Positions 33,982 to 47,475 of a stretch of DNA of 64,000 nt are shown piece after piece. The stretch spans positions 124,001-188,000 of the forward strand of contig JABYQR010000003.1 of the NCBI GenBank assembly GCA_022592445.1. The letters are read 5' to 3'. A model generated the notes under the pieces. That model saw only the letters and a program-made list of their open reading frames with translations. It did no database searches and was not told the DNA's origin. How positions within the stretch are numbered: the stretch's first letter is position 1; every line of letters begins with the position of its first letter. The stretch comes from Cytidiella melzeri. Lineage: Eukaryota; Basidiomycota; Agaricomycetes; Polyporales; Irpicaceae. Made by a program: the position numbers and the translations under genes.

Positions 33982-36900
33982 TCACCACTGCTGCTGCTGC
34001 GCGCTCCCCGCCCACTGTTTCCCCCCTTCTCCAGCTGCAGACTGATGACCCCCTCTCCCCCTTCCACGCCCTCGCCCTCTCCAACCAGAATCCCGCTGTC
34101 GTTCCTGTCCACCTCCCCGATCTCTGTTCCGGCCGTGGGAACCTCTTCCCCCTCTGTACCCGCCACGGTCATGGTAGGAATCATACGGGTGCCCGGCTTG
34201 GTAAGAGGGATACATTGGTCTGTCATGCTCAAAGTCGTATCGGTCTTGTGATGGGGGAAGTGTGTAGGGCGGCGCGGATGGATGTCCGAGAGGAGGTGGT
34301 GGTCCGTAGGGCGGATAGGGAGGTAGAGGCGGGGGACTATTAGTAGCCACCCACGGCTGGGACTGCGCAGCAGCAGCGGTAACGGGAGGTAACGTCAGCG
34401 GCGGGGATATCGCGGGTGCTGGATGAACGTTGCTGGCGGCCAGTGTTTGCAACATCAATTGGATCTGTTCAGGCGTCAGAGATGCGACTTCTGCTGCTAA
34501 CGCTTCGGCAGAGACGTTCGGGGGGAGTTGACTCAGAGGCGGGATAAGAGACGTCAATGCTGCTGCAGGAGGCAACAACGGTGGTGGTGGTGGCGGCGGC
34601 GGCGGTTGCAGTGGAACTGCTGAAGTGCTAACGGCGCTTATAGGAGGCAAAGGCACGGGTGGGAGTGACATAGCAGAAGGAGGAGGGGGAGGAGGGACGG
34701 CTTGCAAAGGAGGCGCTAGTTTGCCTTTGTTCAGAACCCAGATGCCAACCATGTAATCGGTATGCCTAGTTTGAGGAAGCTTCACCTCGTCGAGCAGTTC
34801 GAGGAATTCCGGCAGGGGTTCCGAAGCCACTAGTGGCACTATGTATAGCTCGCGTCCCGGATGGTGCTCCTTGGGTCTGTTGCCCCACGGGAACACTAGA
34901 CCATGTCGACTAGCGGGAAACAGATCATTTAGCATCAGCAAAGCTACCGACGCAAGATTTAAAAGAAAGAGAAAACGTACTTCTTTGAAATAAGATACTT
35001 GGACAAGGTCATGAAACTGTCGGTGATGCCATGCGCCTCGGGTGCAAACGCGACCGCGATCAACTCCTTGTGTGGGTTCAACCTCATCTGGGTCAGATAC
35101 TCTGCAGACTTGTCCACGGGAACTCTGCCGTCAATTCTGAGGTGATCCGCGGGGAACAAGGTTTTCCACAGTACAGAGTCACCACCGAGAGTTCTTCCGC
35201 CAATCTGACGCGCAGTAACCGCAACCTCTTGCGAGAGGCTCAAGTCCAGAGGCATGCTGATCTGTAGAACACACATTCATCAGTAAACGAGCACAATTTT
35301 CTTCTTTTAGCACCGATTGCTGCCTCACCTTGCCGGTCCATACGTAAGGAGCAGCGTCAAAGGCAGCTTGGATGGTCTCTGGTGTGTTACTAGGCAAGGA
35401 AGCCGGCTCTTCTGTTGTTTCCTCTTCACCTCCTTGCAGAAACATGTCAAAGTCTTGGTCATCAGCTAATCCTTCACCATTGTCTCCCGCAGGATCTGGA
35501 GATGCAGTGCGATGCCCTCGTAAAAGTTCTTCTTCCTCAACTTGCATTGGAGTATCCTGAGCATTATCCCCTTGTTCTTGGCTGGTAGTCCAAATAGCGT
35601 TGAGATCAAAGGAAGGGCGGCGAGTAAATTCAGGATGGGAGGACCTCGCTGCAAAGGGAGACAGTCCTGTCGCGGACATCGGCGGAGGAGGGCTCTGGGA
35701 GGTACTCCCAGCTCGGTCGTCACCACCTGTAGATTCTGCAGGAATGGGTGATGCTTCGAGGTTCGACGCCGTGGCAGATTCCGCCAGGGAAACCGAGAAC
35801 TCTTCGCCAGGTTCCTCGTCGATATTGATCAAGTCTGCCAAATTGAGCTCCTGCTCGAGCGGAGACGAGACTGTTTCAGAAGACGTGTGAATGAATGGAG
35901 GAGAATGCAGTGGTAGCGGCCTGCTTGATGAAGAAGGGCCAGGGCTGTTTCCCTGTATTGCGTGTAAAGGTACGGGTGGAGGCGCACCCCAGCCAGGCAT
36001 ACTGGGCGTAATGGGCGATTCTGGCGGGTGAGAGCCTTGAGCGGCCTGCGCCTTGCGAGCCTGCAGCTTCACACGTTCCAGCCGTTCCCTCTCGATCCTC
36101 TCCTCTTCCTCCTGCTCACGTTCTCTCTCACGCTCGCGAGACATGGTGCCGCTCACGTCCTCGATATCCTGCATACCCTTGTGTGTCATCTTCGCCGTCG
36201 GCATCGACGTCTTTTTCAGGATAGAATGCGCCAGAGCCTCCTTTTCAGCCTGCCTGATTGACTGCTTCGTCTCTTCGTTGGCGAGGTCGGTGGATGACAT
36301 TGTGGATAGTTCTTTCGGAGTAATGTGAGAAGCTGCTATCCGCTGATGCAACGCCACGCGATCTGCCTTGCTCAGGTTGAACGTGAGCATCCTGAATCGC
36401 TCCCTGCACAAAGTGTTTCATTAGCCAGTTACAGAAAAAGTTGGGCAAGACGCGTGTAGCTCACTTGTACTTCATCCCAACGCCATGATGTCCTGTTTTC
36501 GCGTCCGGCTCAGCATACGTAGCAAAGACACATTCTTCCAGCTCGGTAGCAAACCGCCGCGCCTTGCCCTCGAGCTTCTCCTTCTCTTCCTCAGTAAGGT
36601 CTTCCGTCTTTTTCATCACCACAAGCTCTTCTTCCGCTTCCTCTTCTGCGGGGTCATGCAGCACAGGATACCTCAAAAATATGTCGACAAACGTTTCCTG
36701 CAGCTTCATAGAACAGTACTTCCTCGCAGCGTCTGCGCCTGCCCCGGGCGTCGCCAGGGATTCCGAGCGTTTGCGCTTCGACGAGCCCGCTTCATGCGCA
36801 GCCCCCGTCATCGACTTTCTGCGCTTGGGCGCAGCAGGACTGTTCGGTCCAGGTGAGACAGACGTCGACTGCCTCTTTGCGTTGATCGTCAACGCACTCG

Positions 36901-38215
36901 GGCGACGTGCGCTTGTTGCGCTCTTGGCCCCTCCTCCTCTCTTTGTTGTCCGCGCAGCATGGTGATCGGACGCGTCCTCATCAGAGTCGCTTGACGGGAC
37001 ACGCGCACGACGCTATAGAGTTTTGTTCTGGATGTCAGAATTGAGAATCAGTGAGATATTGAACAAAAGACTTGCTGTTGTATTCTTTCGTTTTACCTCC
37101 TCGCCCACATAGTCATCCTCGCTCCCATCATCTGTTGTTTCATCTGGCTCTTCAGACTCTGGGCGACGCTTCGAATATGCTTGTGGCTTGGTGACCGCGT
37201 TGGTGAGTAGCGCAGGATCGATGTGGGCGTTGCTGTGCTCCTCGATGGCTTCAGGACCCTCCCATTCCACTAGAATAAAATAACAACGCTGGGTCAGTAC
37301 ATATGTCTGCCACCACCACTACCCCATAAACAAACATGTACATGTATATATCAAGTGTGGCCCTCGTATTCATATTCCATCCATGTTTCACCGCCGCTTG
37401 AGACCTAGTGTCCTTTGGACAGAGGTAAGCCCAGCAGCAGCTTACACCGACCTCGAGCAGTTTGAGTCACGTAAGGAAGAAGTGAAGGGACGTGCTCAAC
37501 ATGCCAGACTGACGAGGAGTCCTTCCGCAATGCCAAGAAACAATGTCTTTTCGTACTCGCAACGCATACTCACTAGGTATCGCGGCCAGTACAGACATTG
37601 AATAACACTGGGTCTACTACGAGAGACTGGCGACACGATGAAACAACGGAGGGAGGCCACACGCCAGGCTTACGATGCATACAACATGACATTGGCGGAT
37701 GTACATGGGAAGACAGGGGCCACACTCGTACGAACAAAAAGATGTCAGTGCAGACAGAGGAACGATACTCACTGACGGTGCGCAAGCCTGTTTTGTCTGT
37801 GCAAGGGGCACAGACGTACACCTCTGAAAAGAAGACAAAACAGATACATCGTAAACAATCGGTGTGGGTGCAGGAGGGCTAGCGGTTCCAACTTACGAAT
37901 ATCCTCTGCGTCTCTGGTGTCCAGCTGTACACATTTAAAGTGATACCTAGAAAAAGAAAGGAATCAGCGGAAATGCCGAGGATAACGAAGAATGATTACG
38001 CACCATTCTTTGCACTCTGAGCAGTGAATCATCGGCGATCCGTCATCTGGCAGACTGCACGAACAGTGCACCTTTGGCGTCTTGCTCGTCGACGCCTTGA
38101 GCTTCGACACGCTGATGTTCCCCTTCGAAGCGTTCTCTTTCTCTGTGTGCGGCGGTACCTCTTGGGGTTGCGAGGACGAGCTCTGCCTTGGTCTGCGAAG
38201 GGACCGTGTGGACAT
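33982..38215 (-). CDS. BYE1-like transcription elongation regulator: PHD, TFIIS central and SPOC domains
   Basis: Exons 38215-38004, 37946-37897, 37823-37773, 37269-37097, 37012-36465, 36403-35329, 35261-34981 and 34909-33982 close in phase, giving 1,105 residues. A PHD finger lies near 50-105 (CSCSLPDDGSPMIHCSECKEW, then YHFKCVQL and VYVCAPC, a C4HC3 set), split over three exons. A basic region follows, then a TFIIS central domain near 255-400 (ERFRMLTFNLSKADRVALHQRI). An acidic/Ser linker precedes a SPOC domain near 695-860 (GGDSVLWKTLFPADHLRIDGRVP, KYLISK, VGIWVLNKG). The tail is a Pro-rich run and Arg/Gly repeats. Yeast Bye1 and animal DIDO/PHF3 bind RNA polymerase II this way. Intron 3 is about 500 bp, far longer than the others here. 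Confidence 0.92.
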
Positions 38216-41037
38216 GGTTGTAGAGTTAAACCAGCGTGGGAAAGTCAATTTGCCGGACCTGCCCCGTTTGAGTGGGCCCGTGCGCCGTGCGCCACAACGG
38301 CGCAGCATTGACAGGCGCTTGCGCTGCTTACACCAGACTCACATTCCGTAACGAGAGACTGTCATGCCAGCCACTCATTCACGGCTCCAATTTGGTTTGT
38401 TCTTGTGTCTGTTTCATCGTCTCAGGCTCGAGCACAAAGGACAGGAATTATGACATGCAGAGCCGGTTCTGGCTTGCACGGCGAACTGCAGGCATTGTCA
38501 GTCACCCTCGTGTCACTACGCTTGCATGTTTTACGCTGCAGGCTACTCCCGAGGACATCTCGAACAATTCTCAAACTTGCCTTCGTACCCTGTGACAAGG
38601 GATCCATGTGCTTTTCTGCCTTGGTACGTGTGTTGTTGTTTCTCAGCCAGGCCCTTTCGCGAAACTTTTTTCTTCTCCTCTCACAACATGATCTACGTTG
38701 TGCCATATCAAGCATGGTTAGATGCGCAAATGTACGGTGCACGTTTGCTGGGCTCAAGGCGAGAGTCCTCGGCGCTTTCACATGGATTTATTCCACACCG
38801 CATATACTCACTCCCACGGATAACCAACTCTCGGAGTTCACCCAGGGACCATAAGGACAGGTAATGTTTGTCAGGCGTCAGTTGTGATGAAGGGTGTACA
38901 TTCTCATGATCGCCCGCGAATTTGCCTTTAAATAGCATATACCATCCAGTGCGAGTTCCCCACAGTGGGTGCGGACAGATCAACCTGTTCACTGACGCAC
39001 CGCCGTTGCGTCTGATCTGAACTATATCCATATCATGATAGGTGCGAGAGTTCACGATATGTCAGCTCATGATGGATCCATGTCACGGTATGTCCTCGAA
39101 AATGTCCATATCACACGCTCATAACCACACCATCTTCTCGCAGACTCTCTCGATGACTTCGATCTATCACGCCGCAGCGTCGGCTTCTAATCCTCAAAGT
39201 CTGAAATGCATCGAAGTGCGGCTGAGAATCACAATGCACGAGCCAACTGAACTCTCTTCACGGACGATAGAGGGGGTGGATTTCAACTCAATGGAAAGCG
39301 CAGGACGAGCTGTCAGATTGTAATGTGCCTCAAGCACATTCTGGCTCTCTGTGCGCACCGCCAGTAACGCATTCTCAATTGCGCAGCCTCAGTTTCCCCA
39401 TCCCACGCCTTATCTCTGCTTGGAAAATCCATGGCAGATTTCTGACCTCCCACCGCGTAATCGACATCTCGCTTGTCACGACCCACGTGACCGTGTCTCA
39501 TGACAGAACGCGTCCGCCGGCTGCGGCACCACGGCCCAGTGCTCCTAATCACCTCGATCACAGCTCGTGTGCTTATCGCCTCGAGTCAGCTCCGCCAACT
39601 GATCCGGCCTTGGCTTCTCTCGGTGCCTTCTCCTCGTCTTTGGCGCAAATGCGAACGGGCATGGCACGGGCTGGTGGGAGAATATGCTGGCGGGGTTGTA
39701 GACCGTGCAGAATACACCCTTCAAGTGACTGTGTCGAGGGCGTCGGTCGTCGTCTGCACGGAAGGCAGCTGTTGGGCAAACCCAAAGCCCCGTCAAACGC
39801 GAAACCCGGAGCTCGACGACGATCAAACTCATGTTCGTCATAGCTGACGCGGGCCGGTGTTGTCAAGTAATATCAGGGCATGAGGAATGTCGAGTCGTGG
39901 CGTCGAATGCTCCGTGGATCATCTTTTCTCTGAGCTCGTCGTCCTGGTGAGTTTGCCGGAATGTCTCTGGCTGATTTTCCAGTGACGGTGTTAGCGCAGG
40001 CACTGAAAACGCGGAATATGTCGGTGGCTGCTCCCCCCGGTCACCCTGTGGAGAACCGACGTGTCACAGTCCGTATGTCATGTCAGGCTGGGGCTTGTAT
40101 CGCTGTAGTCAGAAGGTAGGGAACATCGTGACCAGTCATCTAGTATATGAGACAAATACGTCGTCGAAGCAATCTAATCATCTCGTACACCGTCAACATC
40201 CATTACAACAAGTACCTGTGACGCAGGTGGCCAAGTGGCGTATGTACTGTTGTGACAGCTACCATGGTTTTCATAAGGAAAAGCTCGAGCATGGCAGTGC
40301 ATGCCCTGCCAGTGGCCGTGTCGGAATCAGATATCCAGCGGAGCGTAGGCATCAACACCAGCCGTTGTCCCCTTATTACGCTTTCTGATGCCAGATTGGC
40401 CTGTTGCCCGTGTTGCTGCAACTGCCGCAGAGGCCCTCTTTCGTTCTTGACATTATTGTGAAAGCAGCTTGCTCGACGTGTGCAACCACCCGCCGTGCCA
40501 TTTCATTTGCGCCTGGCGGTCGTGTGTTAGCACCAGAGTGCAACTTGGCGCCCGTGAAGCAGCCGAACGCGCCTCAATCCTAGTACCTGCCTCTCGCCTC
40601 TTACCCCCACGTCCCCCTCTCCTTTCCTCTTTTCCTATCTCACTATTAATCACCTCTCCACAGCCCACGAGGAGCAACTTGACTGGCTCTGCAAGGCGTC
40701 AACACCCGTTGGATGACCACAGCCGTGGTACGTTGTTACCTCCTCCCCCCTCCTTCCCAGAACGGTCGCTTCAGCCAGTGCCCTACACTATCTCTTCTTC
40801 TCGTCACGTTCGTTGCCCCTCTGTGTCGTACTGACTGTACCCATACAGCCGCTGCCGGAGTTGTGTCGGTCCTTGAATGGGCTCGCAGCGCGTTCTACAT
40901 ACTCTACAACAGGTCAGTCTGTCCTCCTCCACTCTATCATGTCCGCCAATCCGTGTCGTACTTCCGTGCTGAACCTACACCTGCCGTTGCAGGCTCATAT
41001 TCCCGACGTCACGCTCGTTTCGAAATAGATTTCCCCC
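38216..41037. other. Long divergent intergenic region, CT-rich near the kinase start
   Basis: 2.8 kb between the starts of the BYE1-like gene and the CH-kinase gene. Several frames of 80-170 codons overlap in both strands around 39.3-39.9 kb, which is what GC-rich DNA gives by chance; none shows a domain. From about 40,560 to 40,760 the plus strand is strongly pyrimidine-rich, a common fungal promoter/leader feature just upstream of the kinase. A long 5' leader with introns is possible. Confidence 0.5.
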
Positions 41038-44000
41038 ATGGCAGCCGCTGTGCTGCCTTCCGTCAAACTGAACAACGTACACGTCCCCGATCGCTTTCAC
41101 ATGGTCTCCTCTCTCGGTGCAGAGGCCTCCACATCTCGCGCAGCCCCAACTTCTTCATCTCGGCTCAAGCCGTCCCCTTCTCACCTCCAGCCCTCTCCGC
41201 CGATCGACTCCAGACCCACAACGTTCAGTCGCCTCCGTTCCTCCCTTGAGCACACCCTGCGAACAACATCCAAGACAAGAGGTCGGCAGTCATTGGATGA
41301 GACCGCCACAATCACTCCTTCCTCTCCAGGAAAGGGGAAGGAGAAGGCTTCGGACGAGCTCGTGGCAGCAGCGAAAGAGAGGTCCAAATCGAGCATGTTA
41401 TCAAAAGTTCCATTCCGCAGACCGGGTGGCAAGGATTCCAAAAACGCCTCATCATCATCTGCCCAGCCTTCTGCGGCAGACGTCCGAAATGAAGTAGCAA
41501 CGGTGGAGAGAGATAGGGACAAGGGCAAAGTTCGCGAGGCCGGCTACACGAGCTTTCAGACGCCGTCCCTTCGACAAGCATCCATGTCCTCGCCCACTCT
41601 TCATCTCTCCTCGCAGCAGTTTCCGTCGCCGTACTCGCAACCGTTTGCGTTGCCGGCCGCGTCCTCCTCTAATGTCGCAGCGCTCGTCCCCCCACCACGC
41701 TCAAAGAGACTCACATCGCAGCTGACAATCTCAACCAAGAACATCAGTGGACCAGTATCGCTCTCTTCCAGGAAAGATGCTCAATCCCCTACAAGTCTGA
41801 CAGGAGCTGAGCAGAGAACAAAGAGGAGCCGACCACCGCCGATATCGCTGCAAGCGACCGCTGATGGTCCTTCAAGAGAACGCATCTCTCTTGACTCGCT
41901 AGGCAGGTCGGAGACGCCAACGAGGAGAGCGCGTGGAGGGGCATATCCCGTAGACCTCTCGCCACCATCGCCGTCACCTCGTAGTGGACATCTTGCGCAG
42001 GCGGCGTCGAGAAGAGCCGCGGCGAGTGCAACTCACCTTCCTCTCACAACCCCACCGGCATCTCCCACTGCATCACGCCCCCTCAGCCCTTCGCGTGCTC
42101 GCTCGTCTTCTCGCACGCCGACCAGCAGAGCTCATCCGTCAGCATCAACTTCCAATCTTGTTCCCCCACCTTCCCCTTCCACACCTACACCACCTGTGCG
42201 ACGGTCTTCCGATAATCAGAGAGTCAATTTTTCATCTTCACCCATCCCTGGACGAGCAGCTTCACCGTCCACGCCTCTCCGACCACGGGCAGTCTCACCG
42301 AGTCAACGGAACTACTCACCCAACCTTCTTCAGCTTCGTTCCATTAACGCCTCGACGACGTCACTCGCTACGGCGGCGACCATGGAACAACGCGAGCTTG
42401 TCCGGAACGCGTCGTCGCTGCTGATCAAAGAGATGCTCAAGCCTCCAGCGCAGTCCGGATTGGATCCTGTGGAGTACGAGGAGGTGGAGGTAAGGTTGAG
42501 GTCGTTGGCGAGGTTGGAAAGGGTTTGGGGCAAGAGCGGGTCGTTTATGGCGAGTGCGACGCAGCTGTCTATTGGTGGCGCTGGTTCCGGAGGGGTGAGC
42601 GCAGGAGGAGAAGAGCGGGAGCGCAGGCACTTTGGAGAGGCTCTCAGGGATGGATATGTGTTGTGCCAGTACGTGTTCTCCTCCAGTTCATTTTCTTTTT
42701 GATCGTTGTGTGTGAAAGCTGCTGCACTGCGCGCGCAGCCCTTAGTTCCGGCCCGCTGACTCAGAATCGTTCATAGACTTGTCAACAAGCTGGAGCCTGG
42801 GCATATTGCGAGAGTCGACAAACGGGAGGACGGCTTTGTGCGCACGTCGAACGTCACCAAGTTCTTAGCGGCGTGTTCGCAACTTGGTGTACCGCGTGAG
42901 GACTTGTTTCATCGAGATGATCTCATCGAGAGCACGCCAGACTCGATGGCGCGGGTGGCGAAGTGCATAGCCGCGCTGCTCCGTGTTAGCGAGTTTCCTG
43001 CGACCAAGGGCAAGGTGATCCAAGGCGGACAGGTGCAGAAATCTGCCAACAGTCCGTATGGAACGGGTACACTCTCGAGAGCGATCGCGTCTACACCCAA
43101 CTTGTCTGGCCAGCGGTCTGTGTCCCCTCCGGCGGTCTCGACACCCAAAGGCCGGCTACGGATAAGTCCTACTGGTTCACGCTTACCTCCACTGCGATCT
43201 GACAGTCCGGATGACTCTGGCTCTGAAGGTAGCAAGACCGCTGGCGAGCTGGGGAGCAAACTAGGCACCACAAGTGATGCGGAGGCAGACGATGTCCTCC
43301 CCGTGCTCACTCCCCCTCCTCGATCGCCTCTTCGTCCACGGGGGCCTAGCGTGGAACGAATGTCGGTCGCTGATTCTACCCGCGCTTCAGTCGGTGATTC
43401 TGTCCGTGCTTCGTTCGCTGATTCCCTCGTGCCACCGTCGCCGGCACGCCAGTCGTTGGCATCTAGTCATATGACTGATACGACGGCAATGTCCAGTCTC
43501 ATGGACTTCCGGAGTAGGAGGAACAGCGATAGCAAGTTTGGGACGTTGCGGACGATGACGACCGAGGCTACGTCGTTTGTCCCCTCTGAGAACCCATCGC
43601 TGAGCCCTACTGAGGCGAAGATGGTGACGAGCTTCCTTGCGGAGGAGATGAAACGGCCACTGGAGCCGCCCAAACCGTACTTTGTGCGTGAGCGAAAGCC
43701 GAGCGAGACTGCTGTGGTGGATTTGACGAGGGTGGTGGAGGAAAGCGAGGAGGGGAGCTCGAGTGCGAAGGCTGCGAAGCGGTCAAAGACACCGGAACGT
43801 GCGGTGCCTGTGCCTATTCCGCAGAGATCGAAGCTGCAGCTGGGAAAGGGCAAGTGGCCGGATGACTTTATGAGTGCGTTCGGGTCGGGCAGTAGTGCGC
43901 CTCAGACGACTCTAACTCTTGACGACGACAACGACGACGAGCCATCGATCTCTTCTGTTTCAGTGTCCTATTCAAGACCGTCCACTTCGCCGCCCAAGAA

Positions 44001-46823
44001 ACTCGCGATCGTTGGTGCCTCCTCCTCACGCGGGAACGAGAGTCTCGAGTCTTTGCCTCAGTTCCCCAGGCGGCCTACTCACCGTGCTCGGCATAGTGTC
44101 GACGCACCTGGCGGGCTTCTGCCGAAGGATGCGCTCCTCCGCCGGGACTCGAGTCCCGACCATAGCAGCTCGCCGAACCCGAGGATCATGTTGAGGCGGA
44201 GCAGTACCAAGACCGGCGCCAGTCCATCCGCGAACCGAAACGGGATTTACATTGCGCGCGGAGAGGGCGATGAGTCTCCTGCGGGTGTGGATTCGAGCAC
44301 ACCTGTTCCGTTCCCGCGGACGGCGTCGGCTGAGCCATCGTCTACGCCGCCGCAGGGTGTCCATTTCCCGCGTGAGCTGGTGGCGAAGGGTGGGGCTGGG
44401 GGAAGTGATGAGCGTGCGAGGCAACCGAGGGGGAGGTTTCAGAGCGAGATTGATGGTACGAGTTCAAGGAGGAAGCCGAGGCCGAATTCGTACGATGATG
44501 CGGGAGCGAAGCCGGGGAGGACGAGGTTTGAGAGTATGGTGAATTTGGGAGGGAGTTCGGGTGCGACGAGTGCGAGTGATCTGTTGAGGGGGGATGGGAG
44601 TGCGGTGAGGAAGACGATCGTGGTGAGGGAGGATGGGAAGCCTCCGACGCAGTTTGTGAGTTTTTTTTTCCGATTCTTGCTTTGTGGTATTTTGGATGTT
44701 TGTTGACGATTTGGTTCGGCAGCAATTGGGGAATTGCATTGGACGAGGACAGTTTGGTGTTGTGTATCGTGCGTTGAATTTGAACACTGGGCAAACTGTT
44801 GCTGTGAAGCGGATTGGGTTGGAGGGGCTGAAGGAAGAGGAAATTGCACAGCTTATGCGGGAGGTTGACCTCGTCAAGAGTCTTTCGCATCCCAGCATCG
44901 TGAAGTACGAGGGTATGGCGAGAGACGATAATACGCTGAGCATCGTCCTCGAGTAAGTGTTGTTCATTCTTCTTATACCCTCAGGTGTGATTCAAAAGGT
45001 TTCTTGTTACTGTTTTTAGGTACGCGGAGAACGGATCCTTGGGGCAGACATTAAAGGCGTTCGGGAAGCTCAACGAGAAGCTCGTCGCAGGATACGTCGT
45101 CAAAATCCTCGAGGGTCTGCACTATCTTCATCAGAGTGACGTCGTGCATTGCGACCTGAAGGCGGCGAACATCCTCACCACCAAGACCGGGAATGTCAAG
45201 CTGTCCGATTTCGGTGTCTCGCTCAACCTGCGGGCGATGGAGCGGGACATGTCTGATGTCGCGGGTACACCGAATTGGATGGCACCGGAGGTAATTGAGC
45301 TCAAGGGGGCTTCTACCAAGTCTGATATTTGGTCCTTGGGGTGTACTGTCATTGAGTTGCTCACCGGTCACCCGCCGTATGGTGACATTCCGAACACGAT
45401 GTCTGGTGCGTACGGGAGTTTTCCTTGGGCTGTTGTCTGTAGATGAGACGCTGACCTTGATTTTTTTTTTGTTGATGTTAGTGATGTTCCGTATCGTCGA
45501 GGATAGGATGCCGCCGTTGCCAGAAGGCGCTTCCGGTCTGTTGAAAGACTTCCTTCGACAGTGCTTCCAGAAAGACCCCTTGATGCGTCCGGACGCGGAG
45601 ATTTTGTGCGAACATGAGTGGTTGAAGCAGAACTGGGCTGCTGGGAAGGTAGCGTGCTCCTATTCACTGTGTGGACGTTGCCTCTGATGGTGCTTTGACA
45701 GGATCTTCGTCCGCAGGATAGCATTCCGTTCCTGCGTCGCGTTAGTATCGACATGCAAAAGTCTGAAGTCATCAAATATCTTGCGAAGATTGACATGCCA
45801 GAGTTTGAACGCGAGGCGACGCCTGAGAACGTTCCTAGCTCTCCCCTTCACCAGCGTCTGTCGAACGACCTTGATTTCTCTCCTCGTGAACATTCGTTCG
45901 TAAGGACAACGTTCCACAAACGTACGTCGACTGTAAATATTGCGCCGCGTTTCCTGAGCTGATTCCCATTTTTAGCGGTTGTCTGTCGGGTTTGTCATCT
46001 GGAAGTCAAGCGTAGCGCGGTCCTCTGTTCGCACTGCAGTCTCATCGCACACAGTAAATGCGCCATCAACTCTCCGCCTACGTGTGACCTCCGTTCTCAG
46101 CTTCTCCTATATGCTCAGTACGCGGAAGGTGGTGCGTCTGGAAGCCCAGGTAGCGTGTTCCCGAACACGATGGACGTCCTCCCGACGTTAATGGTTGGCC
46201 CCCCTACACCGGTGTCTGATGCAGGTTTCTCACGAACCAGCGTCGACGGTCCGTCCATGCCAACCCCTTCCTCATCATCCCCACCGCATCCCCCATCTGC
46301 GTTCAAAGTGCTTGGTGCCTTCAAGCGCTCGCGATCTTTCCTGTTTAACAAGGACGGCGACGCGAACTCTCAGACTCACTCTGGTACTGCGAATACGACA
46401 CCGAGTCAGCAACCGCAACGACAGGTTACTCGAAAGATGTCTATCCTTGGGAGGCGGCACCATGTTTCTCCTCCTCGTTCTGTGGCTGAGCGTCCGTCTT
46501 CTATCGCAAGTTCTTCTGCCTCACCTCAGAACTCGAGTCTGCGGAGCGGTACGACTGCGTCTCATTCGACTCGACCTGAGACTGTAAGGAGACAGTCTGC
46601 GGCAATTTCGATTGTGGAGACGGATATTTCGAATGGGGAGCGGACGGATCGGGATCGGAGGTTGTCGAGGATGACTTCGAGGTCATTCTCGGCTACGTCC
46701 ATGTCGGTTGTCAACGCTGACGACCTGCAGTCCATGGACTTGCCTGGTGACTTCCCCGGCGGTGTGACGGGGACGACGAGAGAGAAGAGGAAGGATGACA
46801 AGTCTGGATGCATGGTTCAATGA
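41038..46823 (+). CDS. Cdc15/Cdc7/SepH-type protein kinase with N-terminal CH-like domain, C1 domain and CaaX end
   Basis: Seven exons close in phase: 41038-42668, 42777-44655, 44723-44952, 45020-45405, 45482-45648, 45702-45921 and 45976-46823, giving 1,786 residues. The first 445 residues are Ser/Pro-rich. A calponin-homology-like domain covers about 450-615 ([33 protein letters not shown]). After a second disordered stretch the kinase domain spans about 1171-1425: [23 protein letters not shown] (Cys in place of the usual HRD Arg, as in septation/mitotic-exit kinases), DFGVSL and [12 protein letters not shown]1-type zinc finger follows near 1496-1545 ([38 protein letters not shown]). The protein ends in CMVQ, a possible prenylation box. 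Orthologues trigger septum formation from spindle poles. Confidence 0.9.
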
Positions 46824-47475
46824 TTTCTGACTGCGCTCTCGCTTCGCCGCTGTCTCCCTCGGAAGTAACCGAAGAACGATTGAGGACGACAGTGATGAAA
46901 CAAACACGGCTTACTACAATCCTTTCGTAGCATGCGGTTAGTTTCTTTTAACGACTGGTTACCTGTGTTGACGTTCTAAAGACATTCGCACGTCAATACG
47001 TCTCTTATAATTTTCCCCCATCATCGTGCTTCACTCCCATGGATTTTTTTCTTACCCCCTCATCTGCCCCTGAAGTTGTATCATAGTTCTGATTATACCA
47101 TTCAATGAATGCTAGCTTGCCCCACCTCTCTGCCTCGCTAGAAAATTTGTTGACTTTTGTTTTTCTTGGGGCAATGTGCATGATGACACACCCCTTTTCT
47201 GACACCACTGATCCATCGCTTCCTCCTGTATTTGGTTTTCCCTCCTAATTTGTAGTAGTTCTGTGGTGTACATGAGTAGTTGGATGCCAGAGACATCTGA
47301 GTCTTGCTCTCTAAAGACTCAGCCTACAGCTGAACCAGGTGTTTTATTCAACGTTCAATATTTGCACCGTGTCAATTGTCCCTGTAACATTCTCTACAAA
47401 CTTTGTGTACTTGAACAATAATGAAGCTCATGGTCCAAAATGCAACTACTGTAGGATTTTGGCAGCGAAAGAACT
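46824..47475. other. Intergenic, 3' side of the kinase gene
   Basis: About 650 bp, increasingly AT-rich to the right. No gene seen. It marks the border between the gene block and the repeat-rich part of the window. Confidence 0.5.

Noticed and set aside
33954..34343. Plus-strand and alternative minus-strand frames of 90-130 codons
   Set aside because: Shadows of the Gly/Arg/Pro-rich tail of the BYE1-like protein.
39325..39866. Four overlapping frames of about 100-170 codons on both strands
   Set aside because: All lie in one GC-rich stretch, are mutually exclusive and lack any recognisable motif.
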